Shown here: piece by piece, positions 15,796 through 25,480 of the stretch | Layout of the letters: each line of letters starts with the position of its first letter | How positions within the stretch are numbered: position 1 is the first letter of the stretch | DNA from: Fulvivirga lutea | GTDB lineage: Bacteria > Bacteroidota > Bacteroidia > Cytophagales > Cyclobacteriaceae | Assembly: GCF_017068455.1 (NCBI RefSeq) | Contig: NZ_CP070608.1 | Span: 4,073,994 to 4,137,993 of the forward strand | Length of the DNA stretch: 64,000 nt | Direction: 5' to 3' | The notes under the pieces: model-generated | What the model was told of the DNA's origin: nothing | The model's input: the letters and a program-made list of their open reading frames with translations, nothing else | Database searches by the model: none | Made by a program: the position numbers and the translations under genes

Positions 15796-17274
15796 TTAGT
15801 AAGCTCTGGCAAACATTACTTTACCTTTCGATGGGTTGCCACTATAGATACATTTGCCTTCTTCTTCTTTGAAATCAAGAGGTATACATCTGATGGTAGC
15901 CTTTGTTTCTTCTTTTATTTTTTCTTCCGTTTCAGGAGTGCCATCCCAGTGAGCCATAACAAACCCTGCTTTCTCATCAAGTACTTTCTTAAACTCAGCG
16001 TAAGAATCCACTTCAGTGGTATTATCAGTTCTAAAATCCAGCGCTCGTTTGTAAATATTCTCCTGAATTTCTGTCATTAAATTTTTGATATGCTGAGCCG
16101 CTTCGCTTAACGGAATGACTTTTTTCTCTTTAGTATCTCTTCTGGCTATTTCTACCGTACCATTTTCCAAATCTCTTGGTCCTATGGCCACTCTTACCGG
16201 TACTCCTTTAAGTTCATACTCTGCAAACTTCCAACCGGGAGAACTCGTATCTCTATCGTCAAACTTCACTGAAATATCATCAGCTTGTAATTCCGTTTTG
16301 AGCTTTTGAGCTACTTCAGATATTTGATTTAATTGTTCTTCTCCTTTAAAAATAGGAACAATAACCGTTTGAATGGGTGCCAACTTTGGAGGTATTACGA
16401 GGCCTTCATCATCTGAATGCGCCATAATCAATGCCCCCATTAATCGTGTACTCACACCCCACGATGTGCCCCAAACATATTCTTCCTTACCATCCTTCCC
16501 AGCAAATTTCACATCAAATGCCTTGGCAAAATTCTGACCTAAAAAGTGAGAAGTACCGGCCTGTAATGCCTTTCCATCTTGCATTAGCGCTTCAATACAG
16601 TAGGTATCCTCTGCACCAGCAAATCGCTCAGATTCTGATTTAACACCCTTAACCACTGGTAGAGCCATGAATCTTTCGGCAAAATCTGCATATACTTCTA
16701 GCATTTGCTTGGTTTCCGCCACTGCTTCAGCTTTCGAACTATGTGCAGTATGCCCTTCTTGCCATAAAAATTCAGCTGTTCTAAGGAACAATCTCGTTCT
16801 CATTTCCCACCTAACCACGTTGGCCCACTGGTTAATGAGCAATGGCAGGTCTCTATACGACTGAATCCAGTTTTTATATGTGCTCCAAATGACCGCCTCA
16901 CTTGTTGGTCTCACTACCAATTCTTCTTCCAACTTAGCTTCTGGGTCTACTATTAATTTTCCCTTGTTATCAGGGTCATTTTTTAATCTATAATGAGTAA
17001 CAACCGCACATTCTTTGGCAAAACCCTCGGCATTCTTCTCTTCGGCTTCAAATAAATTCTTAGGTACGAATAATGGGAAATACGCATTGGAATGACCTGT
17101 ATCTTTAAACATTTTATCCAGTGCAGCCTGCATTTTCTCCCATATACTAAAGCCATAGGGCTTTATAACCATACATCCTCTAACAGATGAATGCTCTGCT
17201 AAATCAGCTTTTTTAACCAATTCGTTATACCATTGAGAATAATCTTCACTTCTTTTTGGTAATCCTTTCGCCAT
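15796..17274 (-). CDS. proS: Prolyl-tRNA synthetase (archaeal/eukaryotic type)
   Basis: A 492-residue class II aminoacyl-tRNA synthetase charging tRNA-Pro. The short form without the bacterial editing insertion, the [10 protein letters not shown] segment, the [20 protein letters not shown] core (motif 2 region) and the C-terminal extension ending in MFARAY identify the ProS type 3 family used by Bacteroidota. It is monocistronic with its own terminator. The start ATG gives [19 protein letters not shown], the normal N-terminus. Confidence 0.97.
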   Translation of the reverse strand: MAKGLPKRSEDYSQWYNELVKKADLAEHSSVRGCMVIKPYGFSIWEKMQAALDKMFKDTGHSNAYFPLFVPKNLFEAEEKNAEGFAKECAVVTHYRLKNDPDNKGKLIVDPEAKLEEELVVRPTSEAVIWSTYKNWIQSYRDLPLLINQWANVVRWEMRTRLFLRTAEFLWQEGHTAHSSKAEAVAETKQMLEVYADFAERFMALPVVKGVKSESERFAGAEDTYCIEALMQDGKALQAGTSHFLGQNFAKAFDVKFAGKDGKEEYVWGTSWGVSTRLMGALIMAHSDDEGLVIPPKLAPIQTVIVPIFKGEEQLNQISEVAQKLKTELQADDISVKFDDRDTSSPGWKFAEYELKGVPVRVAIGPRDLENGTVEIARRDTKEKKVIPLSEAAQHIKNLMTEIQENIYKRALDFRTDNTTEVDSYAEFKKVLDEKAGFVMAHWDGTPETEEKIKEETKATIRCIPLDFKEEEGKCIYSGNPSKGKVMFARAY

Positions 17275-17328
17275 AATTAAGGTTTGGTATGTTTTTTGTT
17301 TATTTTGAAGTAATTAATTTGTTGCCGG

Positions 17329-17336
17329 CAAATATA
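17329..17336 (-). promoter_or_regulatory. Candidate -7 element for proS
   Basis: TATATTTG on the minus strand, a perfect TAnnTTTG match, 55 nt before the proS start. No TTTG box at N19. Confidence 0.35.
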
Positions 17337-17355
17337 AGGATATAAAAAGCCTTAT

Positions 17356-17386
17356 TTTGGAATTACTGAGCAATAAATTACGTTTA
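17356..17386 (+). promoter_or_regulatory. Promoter of the Trp/Gly-rich repeat protein gene
   Basis: TTTG (17356-17359), exactly 19 nt, then TACGTTTA (17379-17386), ending 19 nt before the ATG at 17406. Spacing is identical to the rpsL and enoyl-CoA hydratase promoters in this window. Confidence 0.5.
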
Positions 17387-17405
17387 GAACCAAAAGGAAA
17401 GTGCC

Positions 17406-18743
17406 ATGAAAACGACAATTAAATTTACTTCAATTCTTTTACTAGTTGGAATGATCATTTCCAGTGCAAGTATTGCTCAGGAAAACGATGATCTTTATTA
17501 CACACCCAAAGATCGGGAAGCTAAAAAGAAGGCACGTCAAGAAAAATATAATCAACCTCAAGTTGAAGATGTTAAAACCAATTTTGATGATGTATCTCCT
17601 GAATCCAGCTATTCACAAAAAAATGTAAACCCAGAGTATGTAGCTAAATATTCGGCTGATTCTTATCAAGAAGATAATGGTAATTATCAGGACGACTATT
17701 ATGTTGATGATTATGAAAATAATGGTCAAAATCCTCCCGTTGTGAATAACTATTATTATTCAAATCCAGGTTTTAACAATGGCTTTTATGGCAACAATTG
17801 GGGTGGTTTCTACGATCCATGGTATGGTCCAGGAATTATTGGTCGTCCGGGTTGGTCTGTTTCAGTAGGTTTCGGCACTGGCTGGGGCTGGGGTTGGAAT
17901 GATTGGAGATGGAGAAATCGTTGGGGCTGGAGATCCGGCTGGAATGTAGGCATAGGCTATGGCTGGGGCGGTGGCTGGTATGACCCTTGGTGCTATGGCG
18001 GTGGCTGGGGTTGGAACGACCCATTCTTTTATCCTTACAGAAATAATGTTGTTGTAATTAATAACGTTGAAACCCGAAGTAATAGAACTTTTAGAAGAGG
18101 TGTAGGCTCTTCCAGAAGTACTGGAACAGTAAACTCCGGTAGATCAACCAGATCAAGAGTAGCATCCAATGATGGTGTTTCTAATGGAAGAACTACAGGT
18201 AGAGTTGACAATTCAAATAGCAGGGTCGATAATAGGTACACGAGGAATGCTGCGAGTAGATCATCTTACTACAGAAGGTCTCAACCATCTTCTGACGTAA
18301 ATTCTGAGGCTACTAATTCAAGATCTTCTTATAGTAGGTCTTCTTATGACAGATCAAATTCATCTGGTTCAAGATCGAATTCGACTTATAGTCGACCTTC
18401 GAACAGTTCAAGAAGTGGCAGCTATGGTTCTTATCCTAATTCCAGAACAAGATCATCAGGTAGTTATGGAAACTCACCTCAGAGAAGATCTTCAGGTTGG
18501 AGTACGCCAAGTTCTGGTAGTAGATCTGGAAGCTATTCTAGACCTAGCTCTGGAAGCAGATCAGGTAGCTATTCAAGGCCAAGTTCTGGAAGCAGATCCG
18601 GAAGTTATTCTAGACCGAGTTCAGGCTCTAGATCTTCAGGTGGTAGTAGAATGTCATCAGGTTCTTCTGGAAGCAGAAGTAGCGGTGGATCCAGATCATC
18701 TGGCGGCTCGCGTTCATCGGGAGGATCTAGAAGAGGTAACTAA
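17406..18743 (+). CDS. Secreted low-complexity protein: acidic N-part, Trp/Gly-rich middle, Arg/Ser repeat tail
   Basis: A 445-residue protein with a signal peptide (MKTTIKF... to SIAQ, about residue 24). Residues 25-110 are charged and Tyr/Asp/Asn-rich. Residues 120-215 are dominated by Gly, Trp, Tyr and Asn (for example WGGFYDPWYGPG and GWGWGWNDWRWRNRWGW). Residues 220-445 are Arg/Ser/Gly-rich with tandem repeats of PSSGSRSGSYSR and SSGGSR. No catalytic motif is seen. Such composition suggests a cell-surface or self-associating protein; similar uncharacterised proteins occur in Bacteroidota. The gene ends 32 nt before the FadL-like porin gene and may be co-transcribed with it. Shadow frames over the repeats are not genes. 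Confidence 0.7.
   Translation: MKTTIKFTSILLLVGMIISSASIAQENDDLYYTPKDREAKKKARQEKYNQPQVEDVKTNFDDVSPESSYSQKNVNPEYVAKYSADSYQEDNGNYQDDYYVDDYENNGQNPPVVNNYYYSNPGFNNGFYGNNWGGFYDPWYGPGIIGRPGWSVSVGFGTGWGWGWNDWRWRNRWGWRSGWNVGIGYGWGGGWYDPWCYGGGWGWNDPFFYPYRNNVVVINNVETRSNRTFRRGVGSSRSTGTVNSGRSTRSRVASNDGVSNGRTTGRVDNSNSRVDNRYTRNAASRSSYYRRSQPSSDVNSEATNSRSSYSRSSYDRSNSSGSRSNSTYSRPSNSSRSGSYGSYPNSRTRSSGSYGNSPQRRSSGWSTPSSGSRSGSYSRPSSGSRSGSYSRPSSGSRSGSYSRPSSGSRSSGGSRMSSGSSGSRSSGGSRSSGGSRSSGGSRRGN
18507..18650 (+). repeat. 36-nt tandem repeat encoding PSSGSRSGSYSR
   Basis: Three 36-nt units (18507-18542, 18543-18578, 18579-18614) encode an identical 12-residue motif; a fourth diverged copy follows. Synonymous differences between units show it is not a very recent expansion. 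It lies in the Arg/Ser tail of the low-complexity protein. Confidence 0.85.
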
Positions 18744-18775
18744 TCTGAATTTTTAAGAAAAGAAAACTCTAAGTC

Positions 18776-20356
18776 ATGAAAAAAGTAATTGCGCTTATTG
18801 GTATAAGCATGGGAATGTTTTGTCTAAGCAATGTGCAAGCACAAGATGCCGGTAACTTTGTAGGAACGGCTCTTGATTTAAGCAGAACAACGCCAGGAGG
18901 AAGTGCCCGAATGTTGGGGATTGGTGAAGCCCAGACTTCTTTAGGAGGAGATATTAGTTCAGCCTCCTCCAACCCGGCTGGATTAGGCTTTTTCAATAAG
19001 TCTGAGTTCTCCTTTACGCCTGCCTTCAATTACTTAAATACTACAAGCGAATATCTTGGCCTAAACACTTCTGATGCTCGTCTAAATTTCAACTTCAGCA
19101 ATTTAGGAGCAGCCATTAAATATGGTAGAGGGTCTGGCTCATTTAAAGGTGGTTCATTTGGAATCAGTATCAATAGAATTGCCGATTTTCAAAATCAAAT
19201 CACCTATGAGGGTAACAGCTTTAACCAGTTAGATAATAATGGTAATATTATTTTTGACCCTAACAATCCTGCAGACTTTGTAGAATATGCCGCATTAAAT
19301 GCCTTTACAAGCAACGGGTCAGATATAAGCTTTGATAATGATTTTGCAGAGCTTGCATTCGAAACATTTCTTATAAGCCCTTTCAGTATCAATGGCAATA
19401 ACTTTGTTGATAGGGATTATTACGCAGTGGAAGACGATGGTAGTTTCCCTCAAGACAACAATGGGAATGATATTTTCATACCCGCCTATACTGAGCCTGA
19501 CTTTCCCACTTTCCAGACAGAAACAATCAAGTCCACCGGAGCAATGTATCAGACATCATTCAGTTATGGAGCCAACTATGATGATAGAATTTATTTTGGA
19601 GCTGGCTTAGGGCTTATAACAATGACTAGAGAAGTAAACAGGGAATATATTGAAATTCCAACAAATGCCGAATTGACTAGTCTTGTTTTGGAAGATAACT
19701 ATGAACAAAACGGTACTGGCGTAAATGCTACATTTGGAGTTATTGGAAGGCCAATGCCTCAGGTATTATTAGGTGCCTCTTATACAACACCTTCAATAAT
19801 TTCTATTGAACAAATTAGAAGCGTAACTCTTACTGCTAACTACTTATTTGCAACTAGTTTTAGAGAACAAATTGAGTCTTTCGGATTCGATTACGAGGCA
19901 TTCAATTTTACAATAACTACTCCATCTAAACTGAGGGCAGGTGCCACCTACTTTTTAGGGAAATCAGGGTTTATTACAGGGGATATTGAAAGAATTAATT
20001 ATGCCGGTGCTAATCTTTCAAATTCTGAATCCGGAGTATCGTTTTCTCAAGCCAATTCAGACATCAATCAACTAGAGTCTGTGATCAACTATCGATTAGG
20101 TGCTGAGTTTAGATATGAGATGTTTAGGCTAAGAGCTGGTTTTGCCAGAATGGACGACCCCATCAAAAATGATATCGATGAGAGTGAGAACAGAATTACC
20201 TTTGGTGGTGGTATCAGAACAGAAGATTATTTTGTTGATATGGCTATTTCTACATCTAACGGCAGAAATTCAACTGTATCTCCCTATCCTAGGCGAGAGG
20301 CCTTAGTAGAGAATAAAAATACGGCAGTGTCATTTACGGTGGGATTCTTCTTTTAG
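18776..20356 (+). CDS. FadL/OmpP1-like outer membrane protein
   Basis: A 526-residue outer membrane beta-barrel with signal peptide (cleavage near VQAQ, residue 23). The mature N-terminus has the FadL-type plug features: ALDLSRTTPGGSARMLGIG and SSNPAGLGFFNKSEFSF. It is barrel-like throughout, ending with Phe-Phe-Phe as expected for BAM-inserted proteins. The family carries long-chain fatty acids or other hydrophobic compounds; substrate here is unknown. Its last 27 nt overlap the convergent aroK gene. Confidence 0.85.
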   Translation: MKKVIALIGISMGMFCLSNVQAQDAGNFVGTALDLSRTTPGGSARMLGIGEAQTSLGGDISSASSNPAGLGFFNKSEFSFTPAFNYLNTTSEYLGLNTSDARLNFNFSNLGAAIKYGRGSGSFKGGSFGISINRIADFQNQITYEGNSFNQLDNNGNIIFDPNNPADFVEYAALNAFTSNGSDISFDNDFAELAFETFLISPFSINGNNFVDRDYYAVEDDGSFPQDNNGNDIFIPAYTEPDFPTFQTETIKSTGAMYQTSFSYGANYDDRIYFGAGLGLITMTREVNREYIEIPTNAELTSLVLEDNYEQNGTGVNATFGVIGRPMPQVLLGASYTTPSIISIEQIRSVTLTANYLFATSFREQIESFGFDYEAFNFTITTPSKLRAGATYFLGKSGFITGDIERINYAGANLSNSESGVSFSQANSDINQLESVINYRLGAEFRYEMFRLRAGFARMDDPIKNDIDESENRITFGGGIRTEDYFVDMAISTSNGRNSTVSPYPRREALVENKNTAVSFTVGFFF

Positions 20357-20854
20357 AATCCCGCTGATATCTTCAACAGAAATTGAATCGGACATCAGAC
20401 GATGTTTTGCTTTTTCATAAAATGGCCTGCGACTTTCGATAAGTGATTTTATCTTATCAAGTACGTTTTCATTTTTAAATAAAGGCCTTTTCTCAACGGC
20501 AGTCTTATTCATCCGTTCAAATAACGCCTCTGCAGAAACATCTAAATAAATAGTTTTTGCATTCGCATTCATTAATTCAAGATTGTTGTAATAGCATGGA
20601 GTGCCCCCGCCTGCTGCAAGTACGAACTTATTATGCGAATTGCAGAAGCCTTCAAGAGTGGAAGCTTCCATTTCTCTAAAAGCATCCTCCCCCTCCTGCC
20701 CAAATATTTGTTGAATTGTTTTTTCTTCTTTAGACTCAATTAAATCATCTAAATCAAAAAAAGGAAGATTCATCCACTCACTCAATTCCTTTCCTAAGGT
20801 TGTTTTGCCGCTACCCGGCATACCTATAAGAATTATTCTATTTGATAAGTCCAT
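20330..20854 (-). CDS. aroK: Shikimate kinase
   Basis: A 174-residue P-loop kinase that phosphorylates shikimate to shikimate-3-phosphate in the chorismate pathway. The Walker A GMPGSGKTT (11-19), the DLDDLIE shikimate-site Asp segment, the AAGGGTP loop and the RRPFYEKAKH segment near the LID are intact. The start overlaps the DoxX-family gene by 17 nt, so the two are translationally coupled. The 3' end overlaps the porin gene by 27 nt. Confidence 0.95.
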   Translation of the reverse strand: MDLSNRIILIGMPGSGKTTLGKELSEWMNLPFFDLDDLIESKEEKTIQQIFGQEGEDAFREMEASTLEGFCNSHNKFVLAAGGGTPCYYNNLELMNANAKTIYLDVSAEALFERMNKTAVEKRPLFKNENVLDKIKSLIESRRPFYEKAKHRLMSDSISVEDISGILKEESHRK

Positions 20855-21941
20855 TTGCTATATCAGCCGATGGAATATCATTATGATGCCACTTACCTAG
20901 CACCGCACCATCTTGCAATAGCATAATGCCAGGATTTGAACGTATCATTGCCTTGAGTACGGTTGCATCCGTAAAATAGTAAGGTACTGCCAATTGATAA
21001 TCATGCCTGAATGCCTCAAAATCCGCTTCTGACGAGGATGTAAGTACCATTGGTTCTATTCCATTCAACCCGTTAATCAGATTGTTTAGTTCATCCATTT
21101 TTTCCTTGTCTTCAAAAGACGCATCATAAAAAATTAATAAGAGCTTCGCACCAGAAAATGTTTCTTCTGTGTAGTCATTACCATCTGTGCCAACTACTTG
21201 ATAATCGGTAATTTTAGGTGTAGATGCCTTTTCATTAAGCAACTCGGCACTTACATACTCATAACCATCTTTTGGCAGTAGATATTTAGTTGATTTTACT
21301 GTTTCACCATCCTTCTTAAAAGTATATTCCAGTATGGGCGCTTCCTCTGCAATCATCTTCTCAGGAATACTGTTCCCAATTTTATAAGGCCTGAAATCAA
21401 TAAAAGGTAAGTGACGAATGGCAGTAATTCCAAGAATAAAACTTACAACGGTTGTTGCTATAATTATAGCATTCGCTGGCCTTGTACGAAGAACTGATTC
21501 ATAACCATTTCGGTACCAGAAAAGATGTGCAACAAACACGATCAGTATCAAATCTTTATAAAATGACTGCCAAGGAGTAAGTGGTATGGCATCGCCAAAA
21601 CAACCACAGTCCGTCACTTTATTAAAGTAGGCAGAATAGAAGGTAAGAAATGTAAAGAAGACCATGAGTGCCATCATCACACTCATCGACCATTTCATTT
21701 TATAATTAATTAGAACAGCAACACCTAAAACAACTTCTAATATGATCAGGATCATTCCAATAGGAAGTGCAAATGGAATAAATATTTCAAAGAAGGATCC
21801 AAAATCGGAAGAGAAAACTTCGAAGTATTCCTGAAGCTTAATTTTGGTACCCACAGGGTCATTCAACTTGATCAACCCGGAAAAAATAAACAGTCCGCCT
21901 ACAAAAATTCTCGAAAATAAATCAATCGCCTTTTTGAACAT
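20838..21941 (-). CDS. DoxX/MauE-type membrane protein with thioredoxin-like C-terminal domain (BT_3928 family)
   Basis: A 367-residue protein. The N-terminal half has four or five membrane helices with GGLFIFSGLIKLNDP, typical of DoxX, and a conserved DCGCFGD (about 117-123) as in MauE-like redox membrane proteins. The C-terminal ~150 residues look like a thioredoxin fold (KLLLIFYDASFEDKEKM) but lack the CxxC pair. It possibly handles disulfide chemistry at the inner membrane through the CGC pair (inference). It is the middle gene of the DUF1599-DoxX-aroK unit, 1 nt after DUF1599. Confidence 0.78.
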   Translation of the reverse strand: MFKKAIDLFSRIFVGGLFIFSGLIKLNDPVGTKIKLQEYFEVFSSDFGSFFEIFIPFALPIGMILIILEVVLGVAVLINYKMKWSMSVMMALMVFFTFLTFYSAYFNKVTDCGCFGDAIPLTPWQSFYKDLILIVFVAHLFWYRNGYESVLRTRPANAIIIATTVVSFILGITAIRHLPFIDFRPYKIGNSIPEKMIAEEAPILEYTFKKDGETVKSTKYLLPKDGYEYVSAELLNEKASTPKITDYQVVGTDGNDYTEETFSGAKLLLIFYDASFEDKEKMDELNNLINGLNGIEPMVLTSSSEADFEAFRHDYQLAVPYYFTDATVLKAMIRSNPGIMLLQDGAVLGKWHHNDIPSADIANGLIK

Positions 21942-21942
21942 A

Positions 21943-22485
21943 TTAAATAAAGTTTGACTTGATTAACGCAAAGACAGAGTAATTGAGCATATCTTGATAA
22001 TTAGCCTCTACACCTTCAGAAACCAATGTTTTACCGGCATTATCTTCAATCTGCTTCACCCTGTATAGTTTCATTAAAATGATATCTGTTATAGAGCTTA
22101 CACGCATGTCTCTCCACGCTTCTCCATAATCATGATTCTTATTTTTTAATAAATCCAATGTATCATTAACAACCTCATCATATAAGGGTTCCAAATCGTT
22201 ATAGGGAATTTCAGTTCTTTTATCACCTTCTAAACGTAGTTGTAAAATAGCGATGATGCAGTAGTTAATTATCCCTACAAACTCATTGGTAATATCCTCT
22301 TCTATTTTTTGGGTTCCTTTTTCCTGTATAGATCTAATTCTTTGCGCTTTGATAAAAATCTGATCAGTAATTGAACTTAACCTGAGAATTCTCCAGGCTG
22401 TGCCGTAATCTTTTGTTTTCTTTTCAAAAAGCGCTTTACACTCCTTTATTACCTGCGTATATTCGCTGACAGTTTGGTCTATCAA
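21943..22485 (-). CDS. DUF1599 protein with internal duplication
   Basis: About 180 residues made of two homologous halves. Each has the pattern K-x-x-DYG-x-AWR-x-x-R-x-SSITD-x-I-x-x-K-x-x-R (first half KTKDYGTAWRILRLSSITD, second NHDYGEAWRDMRVSSITD). It is all-helical. DUF1599 has been linked to nucleotide-modification associated domains; function unproven. The frame is open up to a TTG at 22530 that would overlap folP, but the TTG at 22485 gives the usual family N-terminus. This start also fits a candidate -7 element (TATCTTGC, minus strand 22526-22533) upstream. First gene of the unit with DoxX and aroK. Confidence 0.8.
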   Translation of the reverse strand: MIDQTVSEYTQVIKECKALFEKKTKDYGTAWRILRLSSITDQIFIKAQRIRSIQEKGTQKIEEDITNEFVGIINYCIIAILQLRLEGDKRTEIPYNDLEPLYDEVVNDTLDLLKNKNHDYGEAWRDMRVSSITDIILMKLYRVKQIEDNAGKTLVSEGVEANYQDMLNYSVFALIKSNFI

Positions 22486-22521
22486 AATATTAAATTTTAG
22501 TTGTAAAAACCCATTTTTAAG

Positions 22522-23379
22522 GTGGCGCAAGATACATTTTTTTCGAGTAAAAAGACACTCAACATTCGTGGAAATGCCGTTTCATTAAACGTACCATTGG
22601 TAATGGGTATCCTCAATGTTACACCTGATTCGTTTTATGAAGGCAGTAGAGTTGAGCAAGAGAAAGAAATTATTACGAGAGCAACTAAAATGGTAGAAGA
22701 TGGAGCTGCCATTATAGATATTGGCGGCTACTCCACCCGGCCAGGGGCTGTAGATATTTCAGTTAAAGAAGAAATCGATAGGGTCATTCCCGCAATTAAA
22801 GCCATCAGAAAAGAGCTAACTGATAGCTATATTTCGATTGATACATTTCGATCAGAAGTTGCGAAGGAAGCACTCAATGCCGGTGCCGATATTATTAATG
22901 ATGTATCAGGTGGTGAACTAGATGATGGGATGTTTGATCTTATTGAACAAACAAATGTTCCTTATATTTTGATGCACATGCGAGGGACGCCTCAAACCAT
23001 GAAAGAGTATACCAACTACGACCATCTCATCTTGGAGATTATCGATTACTTCCAGAAAAAGGTTACTGATCTTCGGGCAAGAGGTATACACGATATAATT
23101 ATTGATCCGGGATTTGGTTTTGCCAAAACGGTACCTCAAAATTTTGAGCTTCTTAAAAAACTTAAGGAATTAAAAACTTTAGAGCTACCTATTCTCGTTG
23201 GTATATCAAGGAAGTCAATGATTTATAAGTCACTAGATATTTCTGCGGCCGAAGCTTTGAATGGCACTACAGCACTTAATATGATTGCTTTACAAAATGG
23301 CGCATCAATTTTACGGGTTCATGACGTAAAAGAAGCGGCAGAAACGGTCAAATTGTTTAATTTAACGTATATTAAATAG
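22522..23379 (+). CDS. folP: Dihydropteroate synthase
   Basis: A 285-residue TIM-barrel enzyme joining pterin pyrophosphate and p-aminobenzoate in folate synthesis. Signature motifs are present: VMGILNVTPDSFYEG (28-42), DIGGYSTRPGA, NDVSGG, DPGFGFAKT and GISRKSMI (sulfonamide/pterin site Lys/Arg). The start is GTG at 22522, divergent from DUF1599. It is followed by cdaA after 15 nt, a pairing common in Bacteroidota. Confidence 0.96.
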   Translation: MAQDTFFSSKKTLNIRGNAVSLNVPLVMGILNVTPDSFYEGSRVEQEKEIITRATKMVEDGAAIIDIGGYSTRPGAVDISVKEEIDRVIPAIKAIRKELTDSYISIDTFRSEVAKEALNAGADIINDVSGGELDDGMFDLIEQTNVPYILMHMRGTPQTMKEYTNYDHLILEIIDYFQKKVTDLRARGIHDIIIDPGFGFAKTVPQNFELLKKLKELKTLELPILVGISRKSMIYKSLDISAAEALNGTTALNMIALQNGASILRVHDVKEAAETVKLFNLTYIK

Positions 23380-23394
23380 TCTAAAAATTTAAAA

Positions 23395-24285
23395 TTGATA
23401 TTATCATTTAGCATAGGGTTTCTTGAGGTTAGTTGGGTAGATGTTATCGACATACTATTAGTAAGTGTATTGTTGTATCAGGTCTATAAACTAATGCGAG
23501 GTAGTGTGGCCGTTACCATCTTTTTAGGAGTATTGGCACTATACCTCATTTACCTTATTGTACGTGCTGCACAGATGGAACTTCTAGGCTTAATATTAGG
23601 CCAGTTTATGGGAGTTGGTGTGCTGGCTGCTATAATCCTTTTTCAACCAGAAATACGTAAGTTTTTACTACTCATTGGCAAAACAACAGACTTCAATAAA
23701 AGTACATCATTCTTTAAAAACGTTTTTTTGGGGAAAGGCCGTGAGCATGACGAGCTATTTAATATCACTCCCGTAATTGAAGCAGCCAAAACATTAGGTG
23801 GAACAAATACCGGAGCACTGATTGTATTTTCCAAAGATTCAGAATTGAAATTTTATGCAGAATCCGGTGACGTTATTGATGCTCACCTATCTAAAAGGCT
23901 ACTACTTTCAATTTTTAATAAGTACAGTCCACTTCATGATGGGGCTGCAATTATTCATAAAGGCAAAATAAAAGCTGCAAGATGTGTTCTTCCTGTTTCA
24001 GAGTCTGATAGTCTTCCTGCTCAGTTTGGTTTAAGGCATAGAGCGGCAATGGGTATGTCGGAAGTAACAGATACGGCTATATTGGTAGTTTCTGAAGAAA
24101 CAGGTCAATTATCACTTACTAGAAATGGTAAGTTACATAGTAACCTTTCGCCTCAGGAATTAAGAAAGCATATCCAGGAATACCTTACAACCAAACCCGA
24201 AGGAAAGGAAGAAACAAAAAATGAGGTTGCTGAAAGTAAAAATAAAACTGTCAACAACCCCATTCGTAGTGAAGCGAAGGCTTAA
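23395..24285 (+). CDS. cdaA: Diadenylate cyclase (CdaA type)
   Basis: A 296-residue membrane enzyme making c-di-AMP from two ATP. Three N-terminal transmembrane helices (about 14-31, 38-56, 62-83) precede the DAC domain, where the catalytic D182-G-A184 and R214-H-R216 motifs are intact. A charged, non-conserved tail covers about 265-296. The TTG at 23395 is the best start. It is co-transcribed with folP. No CdaR/YbbR gene follows, unlike in Firmicutes; the convergent kbl stop lies 1 nt away. Confidence 0.95.
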   Translation: MILSFSIGFLEVSWVDVIDILLVSVLLYQVYKLMRGSVAVTIFLGVLALYLIYLIVRAAQMELLGLILGQFMGVGVLAAIILFQPEIRKFLLLIGKTTDFNKSTSFFKNVFLGKGREHDELFNITPVIEAAKTLGGTNTGALIVFSKDSELKFYAESGDVIDAHLSKRLLLSIFNKYSPLHDGAAIIHKGKIKAARCVLPVSESDSLPAQFGLRHRAAMGMSEVTDTAILVVSEETGQLSLTRNGKLHSNLSPQELRKHIQEYLTTKPEGKEETKNEVAESKNKTVNNPIRSEAKA

Positions 24286-24286
24286 A

Positions 24287-25480
24287 TTATTTTATCACAC
24301 CTAATTCTTTACCAACTTCTGTAAAAGCATTGATAGCTGCATCTAAATGATGTTGCTCATGTGCAGCTGATATCTGCACTCTTATTCTTGCTTGTCCTTT
24401 AGGAACTACCGGATAGAAGAAGCCAATTACATAAATACCTTTTTCTAATAATGCATCAGCCATTTTCTGTGCTAATGGTGCATCGTATAGCATAATGGGT
24501 ACAATGGGGTGAACTCCCGGCTTTATATCAAAGCCCGCAGCTGTCATTTTTTCTCTGAAGTATTTCGTATTATTTTCCAGTTTGTCGCGCAAGTCGGTTG
24601 TTTCACTTAGCATATCTATCACGGCAATAGAAGCGCCTGTTATCGATGGTGCTAATGTATTAGAGAACAAATACGGTCGTGATCTTTGTCGCAGCAATTC
24701 AACTATCTCTTTTCTACCTGAAGTAAATCCTCCTGAAGCTCCACCCAAAGCTTTTCCTAATGTTCCTGTGATAATGTCCATTTTGCCCATTACACCGCAA
24801 TGTTCGTGAACGCCTCTTCCCGTTTTACCTATAAATCCAGTAGAATGGCATTCATCACTCATGACCATGGCCTTATATTTTTCAGCTAAATCACAGATTT
24901 TGTCTAATTGAGCGATTGTTCCATCCATGGAAAATACACCGTCTGTAACTATCATTATTTGTTCTGCACCGGCTTCCCTCGCTTCCTTCAATTTGGCCTC
25001 TAAGTCAGCCATATCGTTATTATTGTACCGATATCTCATAGCCTTACACAGTCTCACGCCATCAATAATTGAAGCATGATTCAATGCATCTGAAATAATA
25101 GCATCTTGCGGGCCTAACAAAGGCTCAAATACACCCCCATTGGCATCAAAAGCTGCAGCATATAGTATGGTGTCTTCAGTGCCTAGAAATTCAGAAATCT
25201 TCCTTTCAAGTTCTTTATGAATATCTTGGGTGCCGCAAATAAATCGAACTGACGACATTCCATATCCATGCGTATCAATTGTTTTTTTGGCTGCATCGAT
25301 CACCTTCGGGTGTGAGGACAAACCCAAATAATTATTCGCGCAGAAATTAATTACTTCTTTACCTTGAGCTGTTTTAATATCAGCTCCCTGAGGCGTGACA
25401 ATTACCCTTTCGGACTTATAAAGCCCTGCTTCTTTAATTTCTTCTATTTCTTTAGTTAGCTTTTCTTTTAACGTATACAT
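24287..25480 (-). CDS. kbl: Glycine C-acetyltransferase (2-amino-3-ketobutyrate CoA ligase)
   Basis: A 397-residue PLP enzyme of the alpha-oxoamine synthase family that cleaves 2-amino-3-ketobutyrate with CoA into glycine and acetyl-CoA. The PLP lysine K243 is in [27 protein letters not shown] and [10 protein letters not shown] are intact. The ATG at 25480 is chosen; the TTG one codon earlier is unlikely. The start overlaps the upstream stop as TGATG. The threonine dehydrogenase that makes its substrate is divergent, 440 nt away. Confidence 0.96.
   Translation of the reverse strand: MYTLKEKLTKEIEEIKEAGLYKSERVIVTPQGADIKTAQGKEVINFCANNYLGLSSHPKVIDAAKKTIDTHGYGMSSVRFICGTQDIHKELERKISEFLGTEDTILYAAAFDANGGVFEPLLGPQDAIISDALNHASIIDGVRLCKAMRYRYNNNDMADLEAKLKEAREAGAEQIMIVTDGVFSMDGTIAQLDKICDLAEKYKAMVMSDECHSTGFIGKTGRGVHEHCGVMGKMDIITGTLGKALGGASGGFTSGRKEIVELLRQRSRPYLFSNTLAPSITGASIAVIDMLSETTDLRDKLENNTKYFREKMTAAGFDIKPGVHPIVPIMLYDAPLAQKMADALLEKGIYVIGFFYPVVPKGQARIRVQISAAHEQHHLDAAINAFTEVGKELGVIK

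Noticed and set aside
18507..18650. CRISPR-like array
   Set aside because: The 36-nt periodicity has no spacers and is an in-frame protein repeat.
18346..18756. A 136-codon open frame over the Arg/Ser repeats
   Set aside because: It is a shadow frame produced by the biased repeat composition of the real gene at 17406-18743.
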